This document shows positions 26,878-34,988 of a stretch of DNA of 64,000 nt, in pieces. The position numbers were made by a program, and so were the translations under genes. Positions within the stretch are counted from its first letter, which is position 1. Every line of letters starts with the position of its first letter. Source of the stretch: Moritella marina ATCC 15381 (GTDB taxonomy: Bacteria; Pseudomonadota; Gammaproteobacteria; Enterobacterales; Moritellaceae). The notes under the pieces were generated by a model. It ran no database searches, was not told the origin of the DNA, and saw nothing but the letters and a program-made list of their open reading frames with translations. The DNA lies in assembly GCF_008931805.1 (NCBI RefSeq), contig NZ_CP044399.1:1798001-1862000 (forward strand). The letters run 5' to 3'.

Positions 26878-27693
26878 TTATACATTTTCGTTGGCGTTCT
26901 GCTGTTGCCATGCTTCGATAATCTCAACAAGTTGATCTAAACCATCCGTTAAAGCAGCAGGACCCGGTTGTAATATATTTGCCGATTTAACTTCAAATAA
27001 TTGTTCATTTTTCACGGCATTGATCGCATCCCAGCCATCGCGACTCGCAACCTGATCGGGTTTAAACTTACGCCCACACCACGAACCAATAATAATGTCT
27101 GGGTTAGCATCGATCACGATTCTTGGATCAGCAATAATACGATTTTTCGCTAATGATTCTTTGGCTAAATCAGGGAAACACTCGTCACCACCCGCGATTT
27201 CAATCAGCTCAGAAACCCATTGGATCCCCGACATTAATGGATCGTTCCACAATTCAAAATAGACTTTCGGGCGTTTATTGCATTTAGTTGCATTAAGCTT
27301 AATACGCTCAATTTTGCTTTCAATATCCGCTAACCAAATAGCGGCCTTATCAGTAGCCCCGACTAAGCTTGCTAACATCATAACCATGCTAAAAATTTCA
27401 TCAACAGAGCGTTGATTAAAGATATGAACAGCAATCCCCTGCTTGATTAATGCACCAGCGATATCTGCTTGGATATCTGAAAAACCAAGTACCAAATCAG
27501 GTTTTAAATCAAGGATCTTATCTATTTTTGCGGATGTAAATGCAGATACTTTCGGGTGCGCTTGACGCGCGTGTGGAGGACGAACTGTAAACCCTGAAAT
27601 ACCAGCAATACGAGATTCCTCTCCCAGTATATACAGCATTTCTGTTGTTTCTTCTGTTAAACAGACAATCCGTTTTGGGTAATAGTCCTTCAT
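26878..27693 (-). CDS. BtuF/cobalamin-binding-protein-like, without signal peptide
   Basis: A 271-aa class III periplasmic-binding-protein fold (RIVCLTEETTEMLYILGEESRIAGIS, KIDKILDLKPDLVLGFSD, PDIIIGSWCGRKFKPDQV, DGLDQLVEIIEAW), as in BtuF or siderophore-binding proteins. It begins MKDYYPKRIVCLTEE with no export signal, so it appears cytoplasmic, which is odd for this fold. It is the first gene of the three-gene set with CWC and Dph6-like proteins, and no ABC transporter genes are adjacent. A role in handling a corrinoid or metal chelate inside the cell is inference. Confidence 0.82.
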   Translation of the reverse strand: MKDYYPKRIVCLTEETTEMLYILGEESRIAGISGFTVRPPHARQAHPKVSAFTSAKIDKILDLKPDLVLGFSDIQADIAGALIKQGIAVHIFNQRSVDEIFSMVMMLASLVGATDKAAIWLADIESKIERIKLNATKCNKRPKVYFELWNDPLMSGIQWVSELIEIAGGDECFPDLAKESLAKNRIIADPRIVIDANPDIIIGSWCGRKFKPDQVASRDGWDAINAVKNEQLFEVKSANILQPGPAALTDGLDQLVEIIEAWQQQNANENV

Positions 27694-27804
27694 TTTATTT
27701 AATCCGTTACTTGGCTATAATAGCGGCAGTATATCTTGTTTATAACAAAGTGAAAACCCAGTAATCATAGGGTTATAGCGACCTTTGATTACTGGGGTTT
27801 TACA

Positions 27805-28956
27805 TTACAGACCCATCACATAACCAAATGCAATAAAGCTAGCAACCACGGCCATAATCGGTAATTTCAATGTACGTAGTGCAAAGAAACCAACAATCAC
27901 CGCCGCCATATCTACCGGTTCCACAATCGCAGAGGTAAATACCGGACTGTAAAGCGCGGACATAAGCAAACCAACAACGGCAGCATTAATACCCCATACA
28001 GCACCCGATACTTTCGGCTTCGCTGCTAACGACTCCCAAGCACCATGAAAACCTAATACCAGTAAGAAACCAGGTAAAAAGATAGCAACAGTGGCAATCA
28101 ATGCGCCCATTAATGGTGAATTAACTAATAAATCAGCACCTAAGAATGCAGACAGTGAGAACATTGGACCAGGGACAGCCTGCGCCGCAGCATAACCCAT
28201 TAAGAAACGGTCAGTATCAATCGCGTCACCTAGAGCTTGTTGCAACATAGGTAATACCACATGACCGCCACCAAACACTAAACTACCCGACTGGAAGAAA
28301 TCAGCAAAGATAGTTAACCATGCCGGTGAATTAGTTAATAACGGTAAACCAGCAAACAACACGGCGAAAAAAACCAGCGGTAAGTAATTAATGCCACCTT
28401 TAACAGTCGCAACAACAGTTGTTTCAGCAGGCTGTTTAAGTTGCATCCCCAGAATGCCCGCAGCAACTAACACGATCATTTGTGTTAATAAACTCGGCAC
28501 GAGTAATAGAACCGCCGCAGTCACAACACAAATTGTGACTGTCGTACGCTCTTTACAAAAGCCTTTGTACATATTCAGGGTTGCATCTGCGACAACCACA
28601 ACCGCTAACAATTTCAGTCCATGGGTAATACTCACTAACCATGCTGCATCTTGTGTTGCGTCTGTTGTTGCTAAGATATAGAGCAATAATACCGAAGGGA
28701 ATGTGAACGCAATAAAGGCAGTAAAACCACCGATAACACCCGCACGACGTAAACCGATTGCAAAACCGATCTGACTTGAACCTGGACCAGGTAAAAACTG
28801 GCTTAACGAAATTAACCTTGCATAGCTTTCGCTATCTATCCACTTTAGTTTTTGAACGAATGTTTTCTCGAAATAACCTATATGTGCAGCTGGGCCACCA
28901 AAACTGATCCACCCCAATGTAAAAAACTGCCAAAATACTTCAAATACTTGCTTCAT
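27805..28956 (-). CDS. chrA: Chromate-type (ChrA/CHR family) transporter
   Basis: A 383-aa two-domain CHR protein. The N-terminal half has FFTLGWISFGGPAAHIGYFE and SLSQFLPGPGSSQIGFAIG. The C-terminal half repeats the pattern with FFQSGSLVFGGGHVVLPML and YAAAQAVPGPMFSLSAFLGA. About ten membrane helices are present. Characterised members expel chromate, possibly in exchange for sulfate. It is monocistronic, ending 111 bp before the BtuF-like gene's start. Substrate specificity is not provable from sequence. Confidence 0.9.
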   Translation of the reverse strand: MKQVFEVFWQFFTLGWISFGGPAAHIGYFEKTFVQKLKWIDSESYARLISLSQFLPGPGSSQIGFAIGLRRAGVIGGFTAFIAFTFPSVLLLYILATTDATQDAAWLVSITHGLKLLAVVVVADATLNMYKGFCKERTTVTICVVTAAVLLLVPSLLTQMIVLVAAGILGMQLKQPAETTVVATVKGGINYLPLVFFAVLFAGLPLLTNSPAWLTIFADFFQSGSLVFGGGHVVLPMLQQALGDAIDTDRFLMGYAAAQAVPGPMFSLSAFLGADLLVNSPLMGALIATVAIFLPGFLLVLGFHGAWESLAAKPKVSGAVWGINAAVVGLLMSALYSPVFTSAIVEPVDMAAVIVGFFALRTLKLPIMAVVASFIAFGYVMGL

Positions 28957-29241
28957 TACTTTGCCTTTCTTAGCTGTTATGCGATACCAATTTCGCGCCT
29001 TTATTGTATTTCAGTTTTATGACAGTTATATGACAAAAACGAAGTTTGGCAGCAAGTTATATCGCTATTTTCATAACAACATATAGAAAGTAAACGAATT
29101 TAGTTTGTGATTAACACAAATGCTCCAATAAAAAAACCGAATGTAAGCGTATGTCAGCGACGATTGATTTCCCACAACTAACGAGACAACATGTCTCATT
29201 AATAAGGGCGGCTTATATGTGGTATATGGAATGTCATTGTA

Positions 29242-29688
29242 TTAACTTGGTATATAAGTACATTCATCGGGATGAGGTTCGTAACTTAAGGCCATTCTAG
29301 TAACAATATCAGCCGGGACATTGTGCGTGCTAGTGAACAGACCTACGCAATGAATGATATGTGACTTGACCTTGTAACTAGCCGCAATTTCTAATAATGC
29401 TGTTAGCTCCCACCGTTTAATGGTGGTATTGCTCACAATAACCGACAGTCCCTTGCTTAAGGCGTCGCGCATTTTTTGCTGGCAGTATTGGTGCGCTAGT
29501 TTTATCTTGCTGATATCGTAGCAGTATTCATCCTGCTTATTAATGAAGTAATGATCAGCCTCACAATGCACTGCATCAGGCGTAGATTGCATGTAGTGTT
29601 GCGCGAGAGTAGATTTACCCGATCCAGGAATACCACGAATGATAATCAAGCAAGGTGTAGAAGATATTAATGGTAATGATGCAGACAT
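29242..29688 (-). CDS. Small P-loop ATPase/kinase (N4BP2-like)
   Basis: 148 aa from the ATG at 29688; the frame is open to a GTG at 29706, but neither start has a good ribosome binding site. Walker A is RGIPGSGKST, followed by a VHCEADHYFINKQDEYCYDISKIKLAHQYCQ region and VIVSNTTIKRWEL. These are typical of the N4BP2/polynucleotide-kinase-like group of small nucleoside or nucleotide kinases. A cytoplasmic role in nucleic-acid or nucleotide phosphorylation is likely, with the substrate unknown. Confidence 0.75.
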   Translation of the reverse strand: MSASLPLISSTPCLIIIRGIPGSGKSTLAQHYMQSTPDAVHCEADHYFINKQDEYCYDISKIKLAHQYCQQKMRDALSKGLSVIVSNTTIKRWELTALLEIAASYKVKSHIIHCVGLFTSTHNVPADIVTRMALSYEPHPDECTYIPS

Positions 29689-29706
29689 AAAAGCGGTTAT
29701 AAACAC

Positions 29707-30151
29707 GAAAAAGTATGAGGCGTATCAGTATAGAGAATCATTTGTTACATGCAATATTTGATGTTTAAAATAAAATAACCATCCTTATAAAACTGTGATC
29801 CATGTTACAAGGTTGTTAATTTCATGTTTTTTAGTCTTTTCTACGAATTCAGTGAATAAGTTGCTTAATCTGGAAGCTCAATAAATCTGACTAAATGTAT
29901 TATTAATACTTAAAATCAATTACTTAATGGTTAATGAATCTTTGTTGTTTAGAATGTTTTACATGACGATATAGGAAACTCTATTTGATTTATTGATATT
30001 TTGGACGTTGCAACAGCTCACAAAATACGTGACACCCTGTTAACGATGAAGTATTAATACTTTACACTAAAAATATAAAAATAACTGGTAAGACCATAAT
30101 AGCCATAAAGTATTAATACCAAGGAAGATCAGCACATTACAAGGAGAGTAA
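29707..30151. promoter_or_regulatory. Long regulatory region upstream of the VolA-like lipase
   Basis: A 445-bp AT-rich region with no long frame. It contains three copies of a palindromic AGTATTAATAC-type motif (near 29901-29912, 30050-30062 and 30109-30119). There is a possible promoter with TTAACG at 30040, a 17-bp spacer and TACACT at 30063. A FadR-like operator lies at 30083-30099. The transcript would start about 75 bp before the leader frame at 30152. Confidence 0.45.
30083..30099. promoter_or_regulatory. FadR-like operator
   Basis: AACTGGTAAGACCATAA keeps the TGGT-N3-ACCA core and the left flank of the FadR consensus (AACTGGTCNGACCAGTT type). It lies just downstream of a plausible -10, a position that would allow repression. 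FadR control fits a lipase that releases fatty acids. Confidence 0.5.
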
Positions 30152-30238
30152 ATGCGAAATTACAATATAATGGATAACTATATTCCGCAGCCCTTCCCTT
30201 ATTTAACTCATTGTCTTAGTACAAATAACTATAAATAA
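30152..30238 (+). CDS. 28-codon upstream reading frame (possible leader peptide)
   Basis: The ATG at 30152 has a near-ideal ribosome binding site (AAGGAGAG, 5 nt away). The frame encodes a 28-residue hydrophilic peptide (MRNYNIMDNYIPQPFPYLTH...) and stops 15 bp before the lipase ATG at 30254. It has no signal or membrane segment. The strong site and tight placement suggest translational coupling or attenuation, not a functional protein. Confidence 0.45.
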   Translation: MRNYNIMDNYIPQPFPYLTHCLSTNNYK

Positions 30239-30253
30239 AATTTGGAGTTACTA

Positions 30254-32620
30254 ATGAAAAATAAGAAAATTCTTGCTCTTGCTATAGCAAGCGTACTTGG
30301 GTTAACAGCCTGCGGTGACGACTCTACAGCTTTACGTATCGATGACACGATTAGTGATTCACTTAACCGTCAATCAAGCATTGCATTCGATTTAATTTCT
30401 TCGGAAAAAATGATATCAACGCCAACTTATCTCGTGATGGATACGTCTGACGGTACATTAAACATTCCTCTAGAAGCTGGCGCAAATCCAACCGACCGTA
30501 GTAATCCAGCTGTTGCGATGGGCGATACCGATGGTTGGAGTCCTACACAACCTTTCGATATTAAACTAGATTTACCTACGGGTGTAACGCTGACAACCGA
30601 CTTAGCCCTACTCCACGCAGCAGTAAAAGTGGCTAAAGTAACAGTCAATAATTACGTAATGAGTGATCCCGTGGCACTCACTGCAGGCGAAGATTATACC
30701 GTTATCTCAACGGGTGATTCGTTAGTGGTAATGCCGCTAAATGGTAGCCTCGATCACAACAGTGACTATATCTATGCAATCACAGATGCTTTAGTTGATA
30801 GCTCAGGTGAAAAGTTGGGTATGTCGACTAGCTACGCCGCACTTAAAAACAAACAGATAGATCAAACTGGTGGTAGCTTAGAGACACCACAAAAAATTGT
30901 CTTACAAGTTGAAGGCTTGATGGATGGCTACGACATCGCCGATTATGAAAACATTATTTATTCAAGCTGGTTTACCACTTCGTCTGCTGGTGAATCTTTG
31001 TATGCAGTTAAAGGAATGACAGCAAAAGTATTAGGTGCAATGTCCCTAGGCTTACCCGCTGCTGCAGTTTGGCAAGGGAGTGCGAATCCAAAAGGATTAG
31101 ATCTAACAGGTTTGTATTCTCTACAAATGTCAGCCTCTGCGGCAGTACCAATTAGCGCCAATTTGTCATATCACCAAGGTACGGTAAAACTACCTTCATT
31201 CTTAGAGCGTGAAACAACGGCAAATGCATGGTATACGACACCTTGGCAAAGTGGTATGCCGAGTCTTGCTATCATATCTAATACGCTAAATGAAAAAAGT
31301 GAACAAGCTAACCTTTTAAATCAAATGGATGTAGTCGGTCTATCCCCTTCGGACATTACTGAAAACCCGCTCGATTTCGTTGGTAAATCCTTTACCAAAA
31401 TGGACGGTTCTCCACTTGACTCAGAACGTTTAATTACGAAATACAGTCCAGTCCCACAAATTAAAGTTATCGAAGACGTTAAATTCATATTAATAACTCC
31501 AAATGGCGCTCCTGTAGGCTCGGTTCCAGTAGTTATATACCAACATGGAATTACTTCTGTTAAAGAGAACCTTCTGGCATCTTTACCTTCAAGTTTAAAT
31601 AATATTTTAAATGAAAACTATGCAGTTCTTGCCATTGATTTACCATTACACGGTGATAGGGCACTAGCTGGCGGTACGATTATTGCGGATGAAGACAATG
31701 CAGGCGTATTCATGAACTTTGGTTACTTACCAGTCGGTCGTGATAACTTACGACAGGCAGTTGCCGACCTCATTGGTTTACGTGGTGCTCTTAATCTGAT
31801 TCCGGCAACACCTGGTTCAGAGTTAGATGTTCTCGATACGTCTAAGGTTAGTTTTCTGGGGCACTCTCTTGGGGCTATGACAGGTATAAGTTTACAAGCA
31901 ACTATCGAACGTCAAATGCCATCAGGTAATGAGTTATTTTCAATAGACAAAGCAGCATTTGCCAATCCAGGCGGCGGTATTCCATATCTACTGCTTAATT
32001 CTGAAGAATTTGGTGGTACCGTTAAGCATGGGCTACTAAAAGAAGTAAGTTCAGTATATGCCGAACACGCTAATAATTGTACCCTAGCTAGCTATTCAGA
32101 TACAGTATGCTTCAATGCCTTTTATGGTAGCTTAGATCTACCTGCTAAAGATAAATTATCCATTGATACTACATTCCAAAGCTTTGCTGTTGCAGCACAA
32201 ACGGTGCTTGAAACAGCAGACCCATTCGCTTTGGCACGTAAAATTTCGGATACAACACCAATTTACCTTGCACAAGTTAATGGTGATACCGTTATTCCCA
32301 ATAATACGACACAAGCTGATTCATCACCTTATTCTACGATAGGTGGTACTGAACCACTTATGACGCAACTTAAACTTAAAAATGTTTATACGTTTACAGA
32401 TACAACGAAGAAAGCGGCCTTATTACTTGCTGGTGAACATAGTTCTGTTGTCGTAGATTATACTGCGGACCCAGTAGATCCAGATCATCCCAATGCTGAT
32501 ACGGATACTACCAATGAACTACAAAATCACATCGCTAACTTCCTAGCTGGCGATGGCAGTACGATTGGCACTGTTAATTCAACTTTACTTGACCCTAAGT
32601 TAATCCCATCACTTGATTAA
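30254..32620 (+). CDS. volA: VolA/Pla-1-type extracellular lipoprotein lipase/lysophospholipase
   Basis: 788 aa from the ATG at 30254 (GGAG upstream; a TTG four codons earlier is rejected). A signal peptide ends in the lipobox LTAC, so Cys is lipidated and the protein is probably surface-exposed. An alpha/beta-hydrolase domain in the second half has the nucleophile Ser538 in GHSLG, an acid candidate in AQVNGDTVIPN, and a His in LAGEHSSVV. The length and layout match the Pla-1/cef lipase family that includes Vibrio VolA, which cleaves lysophosphatidylcholine to supply fatty acids. fadL is not adjacent here. The symbol is by resemblance. Confidence 0.85.
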   Translation: MKNKKILALAIASVLGLTACGDDSTALRIDDTISDSLNRQSSIAFDLISSEKMISTPTYLVMDTSDGTLNIPLEAGANPTDRSNPAVAMGDTDGWSPTQPFDIKLDLPTGVTLTTDLALLHAAVKVAKVTVNNYVMSDPVALTAGEDYTVISTGDSLVVMPLNGSLDHNSDYIYAITDALVDSSGEKLGMSTSYAALKNKQIDQTGGSLETPQKIVLQVEGLMDGYDIADYENIIYSSWFTTSSAGESLYAVKGMTAKVLGAMSLGLPAAAVWQGSANPKGLDLTGLYSLQMSASAAVPISANLSYHQGTVKLPSFLERETTANAWYTTPWQSGMPSLAIISNTLNEKSEQANLLNQMDVVGLSPSDITENPLDFVGKSFTKMDGSPLDSERLITKYSPVPQIKVIEDVKFILITPNGAPVGSVPVVIYQHGITSVKENLLASLPSSLNNILNENYAVLAIDLPLHGDRALAGGTIIADEDNAGVFMNFGYLPVGRDNLRQAVADLIGLRGALNLIPATPGSELDVLDTSKVSFLGHSLGAMTGISLQATIERQMPSGNELFSIDKAAFANPGGGIPYLLLNSEEFGGTVKHGLLKEVSSVYAEHANNCTLASYSDTVCFNAFYGSLDLPAKDKLSIDTTFQSFAVAAQTVLETADPFALARKISDTTPIYLAQVNGDTVIPNNTTQADSSPYSTIGGTEPLMTQLKLKNVYTFTDTTKKAALLLAGEHSSVVVDYTADPVDPDHPNADTDTTNELQNHIANFLAGDGSTIGTVNSTLLDPKLIPSLD

Positions 32621-32660
32621 CCCAATAATCAAACAATAGAATAAGTACTTACTCATAACA

Positions 32661-32688
32661 AACCAAGGTTTAGTGATAAACCTTGGTT
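32661..32688 (+). terminator. Rho-independent terminator of the lipase gene
   Basis: A 12-bp perfect stem AACCAAGGTTTA with GTGA loop, running into a nine-base T-tract. Confidence 0.92.
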
Positions 32689-32809
32689 TTTTTGTGTTAT
32701 TTTTATTTAAATCTCGTTGAACTATTCCAATCCTTTGATATCCAATACATAATCAGTTCTATAGTAATAGTTTATTACCCAAGTCTATTCCAACAAAATA
32801 AGTGACACC

Positions 32810-33709
32810 ATGAACATTAAATTAATATCAGGCGTTGTCATCGCCGGTCTTGCAGCAAGCTATGCTGGCGGTAAGTTTTACATGACAGACCAAGTAGCAA
32901 CTCAACTTGATGCTAAGATCATCGAAATGCAGCCAATGATTGATGTTAAGTATGGTGATCTCAGTGTTGAACCTATCACCCAAAAAATTCAATTACTTGA
33001 TGTGATACTCAGTCCTGCTGATGGCAGTCAAAAACCAATCAAGATTAATGAAATTACAGTGAATAATTTTGATACTTCTTCGGACTTCCCTGCAACGTTA
33101 GACCTGGCCTTAAATGGCATTTCGATCAGTATTGATGAAATAGAACCACAAACAGCAATGCAGCTAGAAGATCTCGGCTACAAAGATAATATGCTAATCA
33201 ATTTAGCGACGAAATACACTTACGTGGATAACGTGATGGATTGGCAGTTTAAGGTCAGCGCAGAAGATATGGGTAAAATCGATTACTCATTAAATATTGC
33301 TAATTTCGAGTTTGATCCGGCACAACCAATAACGCTGTTATTCTCTTACCCGAACTATCAGTTGAATTCAGCTGAATTTACTTATACGGATAAGTCGTTT
33401 ATTGAACGCCTTATTAAACAAGAAGCACAAACAACAGGCATAAGTGTTGACGAGCTAAAACAGCGTATAACAGATAAAATAAACGCAATACTAGCTGCCG
33501 ACCTTGCCAATAATACGAATGAATTGAGCGAAGCAGAATTAAGCGTAACCAAAAATGCAGCAGAATCGTTTATTAAATTTATTAACGATCCGAAAAGTAT
33601 CACTGTTTCTATTAATCCAGAACAAGTAGTCACATTAGGTGATATAACACAGACTCAAAATGATCCAGCTAAGTTAATCGCCCTACTTAACATGGCATTT
33701 AAAGCTTAA
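32810..33709 (+). CDS. Hypothetical envelope protein with N-terminal anchor
   Basis: 299 aa. The start MNIKLISGVVIAGLAASYAGG is a signal anchor. The rest is periplasmic and begins with beta strands in an AsmA/DUF945-like style (MIDVKYGDLSVEPITQKIQLLDVILSP, PIKINEITVNNFD, LDLALNGISISI), followed by a helical segment (TGISVDELKQRITDKINAIL). A role in envelope homeostasis is possible, but no characterised homologue is recalled. It ends at a long hairpin shared with the sigma-factor gene. Confidence 0.7.
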   Translation: MNIKLISGVVIAGLAASYAGGKFYMTDQVATQLDAKIIEMQPMIDVKYGDLSVEPITQKIQLLDVILSPADGSQKPIKINEITVNNFDTSSDFPATLDLALNGISISIDEIEPQTAMQLEDLGYKDNMLINLATKYTYVDNVMDWQFKVSAEDMGKIDYSLNIANFEFDPAQPITLLFSYPNYQLNSAEFTYTDKSFIERLIKQEAQTTGISVDELKQRITDKINAILAADLANNTNELSEAELSVTKNAAESFIKFINDPKSITVSINPEQVVTLGDITQTQNDPAKLIALLNMAFKA

Positions 33710-33760
33710 ACTGATACCTTGACATCATAGCCTAAGTTGATCTCTTAATCATATAAATAA

Positions 33761-33802
33761 GCAGTCATGTTAGTGAGTAGCATACTTCACTAACATGACT
33801 GC
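33761..33802. terminator. Long bidirectional hairpin between convergent genes
   Basis: A 19-bp stem beginning GCAGTCATGTTAGTGA with one bulged A and a 3-nt loop. It starts 51 bp after the envelope gene stop and ends 8 bp before the sigma-factor stop. Confidence 0.65.
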
Positions 33803-33809
33803 GATTAAC

Positions 33810-34691
33810 TTAAACACTCGTCGTACAGATAGAATCAGCTTCAAAATCAAAATCTTCTTTGACCAAATCATTGGCACATAACTGCTCTCTCACCTGGCTC
33901 AAACCATTACGAATAATTTGTCTGACCCGCTCACGTGAAATATCCATCAACTTAGCGATAGCTTCTAAACTCATTGGGTCTTGGCCTTTAAAACCAAAAC
34001 GTAAACGAATAATATTCTGACTACGAACCGGTAAATATTCTAGTAACGCATCCATGTATTCGTAATAATCACATTTTTCATAGCGGATATCAGGCTGACA
34101 ATTTGCTTCAGCCGCAACTAAATCCTTTAAACTCGCCAGTAAATTATCACCACTGATGATCTCTTTATCCAATGAACCTTCATTGAAGTAATGACCTAAG
34201 ATATTCAACACTTTCCGCGGTGAAATCCTTAACTCTTGCGAGATCTTAGTAATACCTTCATTGGTATCGAGATCAAGTCCCAGCTCGGAAGAAGCTTTAA
34301 GGATCTGTTTATAAACACGGGTCACATGAATCGGGATCCGGATAGTGCGAGAATGATTCATAATGTACTGCTCGATGTTATTTCTTATCCACCAAACTGC
34401 ATAGGTTGAAAATCGACAGCCTCTCTCTGGGTCAAATTTATCAACGGCATGCATTAACCCCGTATTACCCTCTTGGATAATTTCGTCCCAATCAAGTGAA
34501 TAATTCTGGTATTTCTTTGCCACCATAAGCACCAATCTAAGGTTAGATTGGATCATCATATCTCGTGCAGCCTTATCCCCATTTGCCGCAGCAATCGCTG
34601 TGTCATATTCTTCTTGCTTAGACAATAACTGACTAAACCGCTGTAATTCATCAAAATACACGTCAAGTGCGCTGCTGGTTATGTTACTCAT
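33810..34691 (-). CDS. RpoS-like alternative sigma-70 factor
   Basis: 293 aa from the ATG at 34691 (AGGGA upstream). The frame extends to 34718, but that part is leader. Region 1.2 is VYFDELQRFSQLLSKQEEYDTA. Region 2 is NLRLVLMVAKKYQNYSLDWDEIIQEGNTGLMHAVDKFDPERGCRFSTYAVWWIRNNIEQYIM. Region 3 is RTIRIPIHVTRVYKQIL. Region 4 ends DISRERVRQIIRNGLSQVR. The best match in style is RpoS, but with many changes and no nlpD upstream, so it is probably a paralogue of the true rpoS. It could direct stress- or phase-specific transcription. Confidence 0.85.
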   Translation of the reverse strand: MSNITSSALDVYFDELQRFSQLLSKQEEYDTAIAAANGDKAARDMMIQSNLRLVLMVAKKYQNYSLDWDEIIQEGNTGLMHAVDKFDPERGCRFSTYAVWWIRNNIEQYIMNHSRTIRIPIHVTRVYKQILKASSELGLDLDTNEGITKISQELRISPRKVLNILGHYFNEGSLDKEIISGDNLLASLKDLVAAEANCQPDIRYEKCDYYEYMDALLEYLPVRSQNIIRLRFGFKGQDPMSLEAIAKLMDISRERVRQIIRNGLSQVREQLCANDLVKEDFDFEADSICTTSV

Positions 34692-34931
34692 TAATCGTCC
34701 CTGTTTATGATATAACATTATAGTAACACGGTATGTGACAGCTTGTTTTGTTTTATTTTAGTGAATACCACTAATTAAAAAATCAAAACGAAACAAAACG
34801 TTAATCAGAAATAGATTGGATAAATTCAGGGAAATAAAATATGTCGATGAGAGTAAGGATACAATAATGAGGAGAATCAGCTAGAGTGTCCAATAGCGGC
34901 CTTGGACACGAAGTTTACGACTAAATCGTGC

Positions 34932-34962
34932 ATAACAAGTGACAGATACAGTCACTTGTTAT
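34932..34962 (-). terminator. Hairpin downstream of nnrS
   Basis: A 12-bp stem ATAACAAGTGAC with a 7-nt loop, 27 bp after the NnrS stop on the minus strand; no clear T-tract on that strand. Confidence 0.5.
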
Positions 34963-34988
34963 TCGGTTACTTTAGCGTTTAATACGGA

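Noticed and set aside
28984-28994. ATACCAATTTC similar to the end of the element at 9547
   Set aside because: No matching opposite end is found nearby; a single 9-10 bp match is not enough.
29183-29197. GAGACA-ACA-TGTCTC palindrome
   Set aside because: A short 6-bp palindrome of unclear meaning in an AT-rich spacer; likely by chance.
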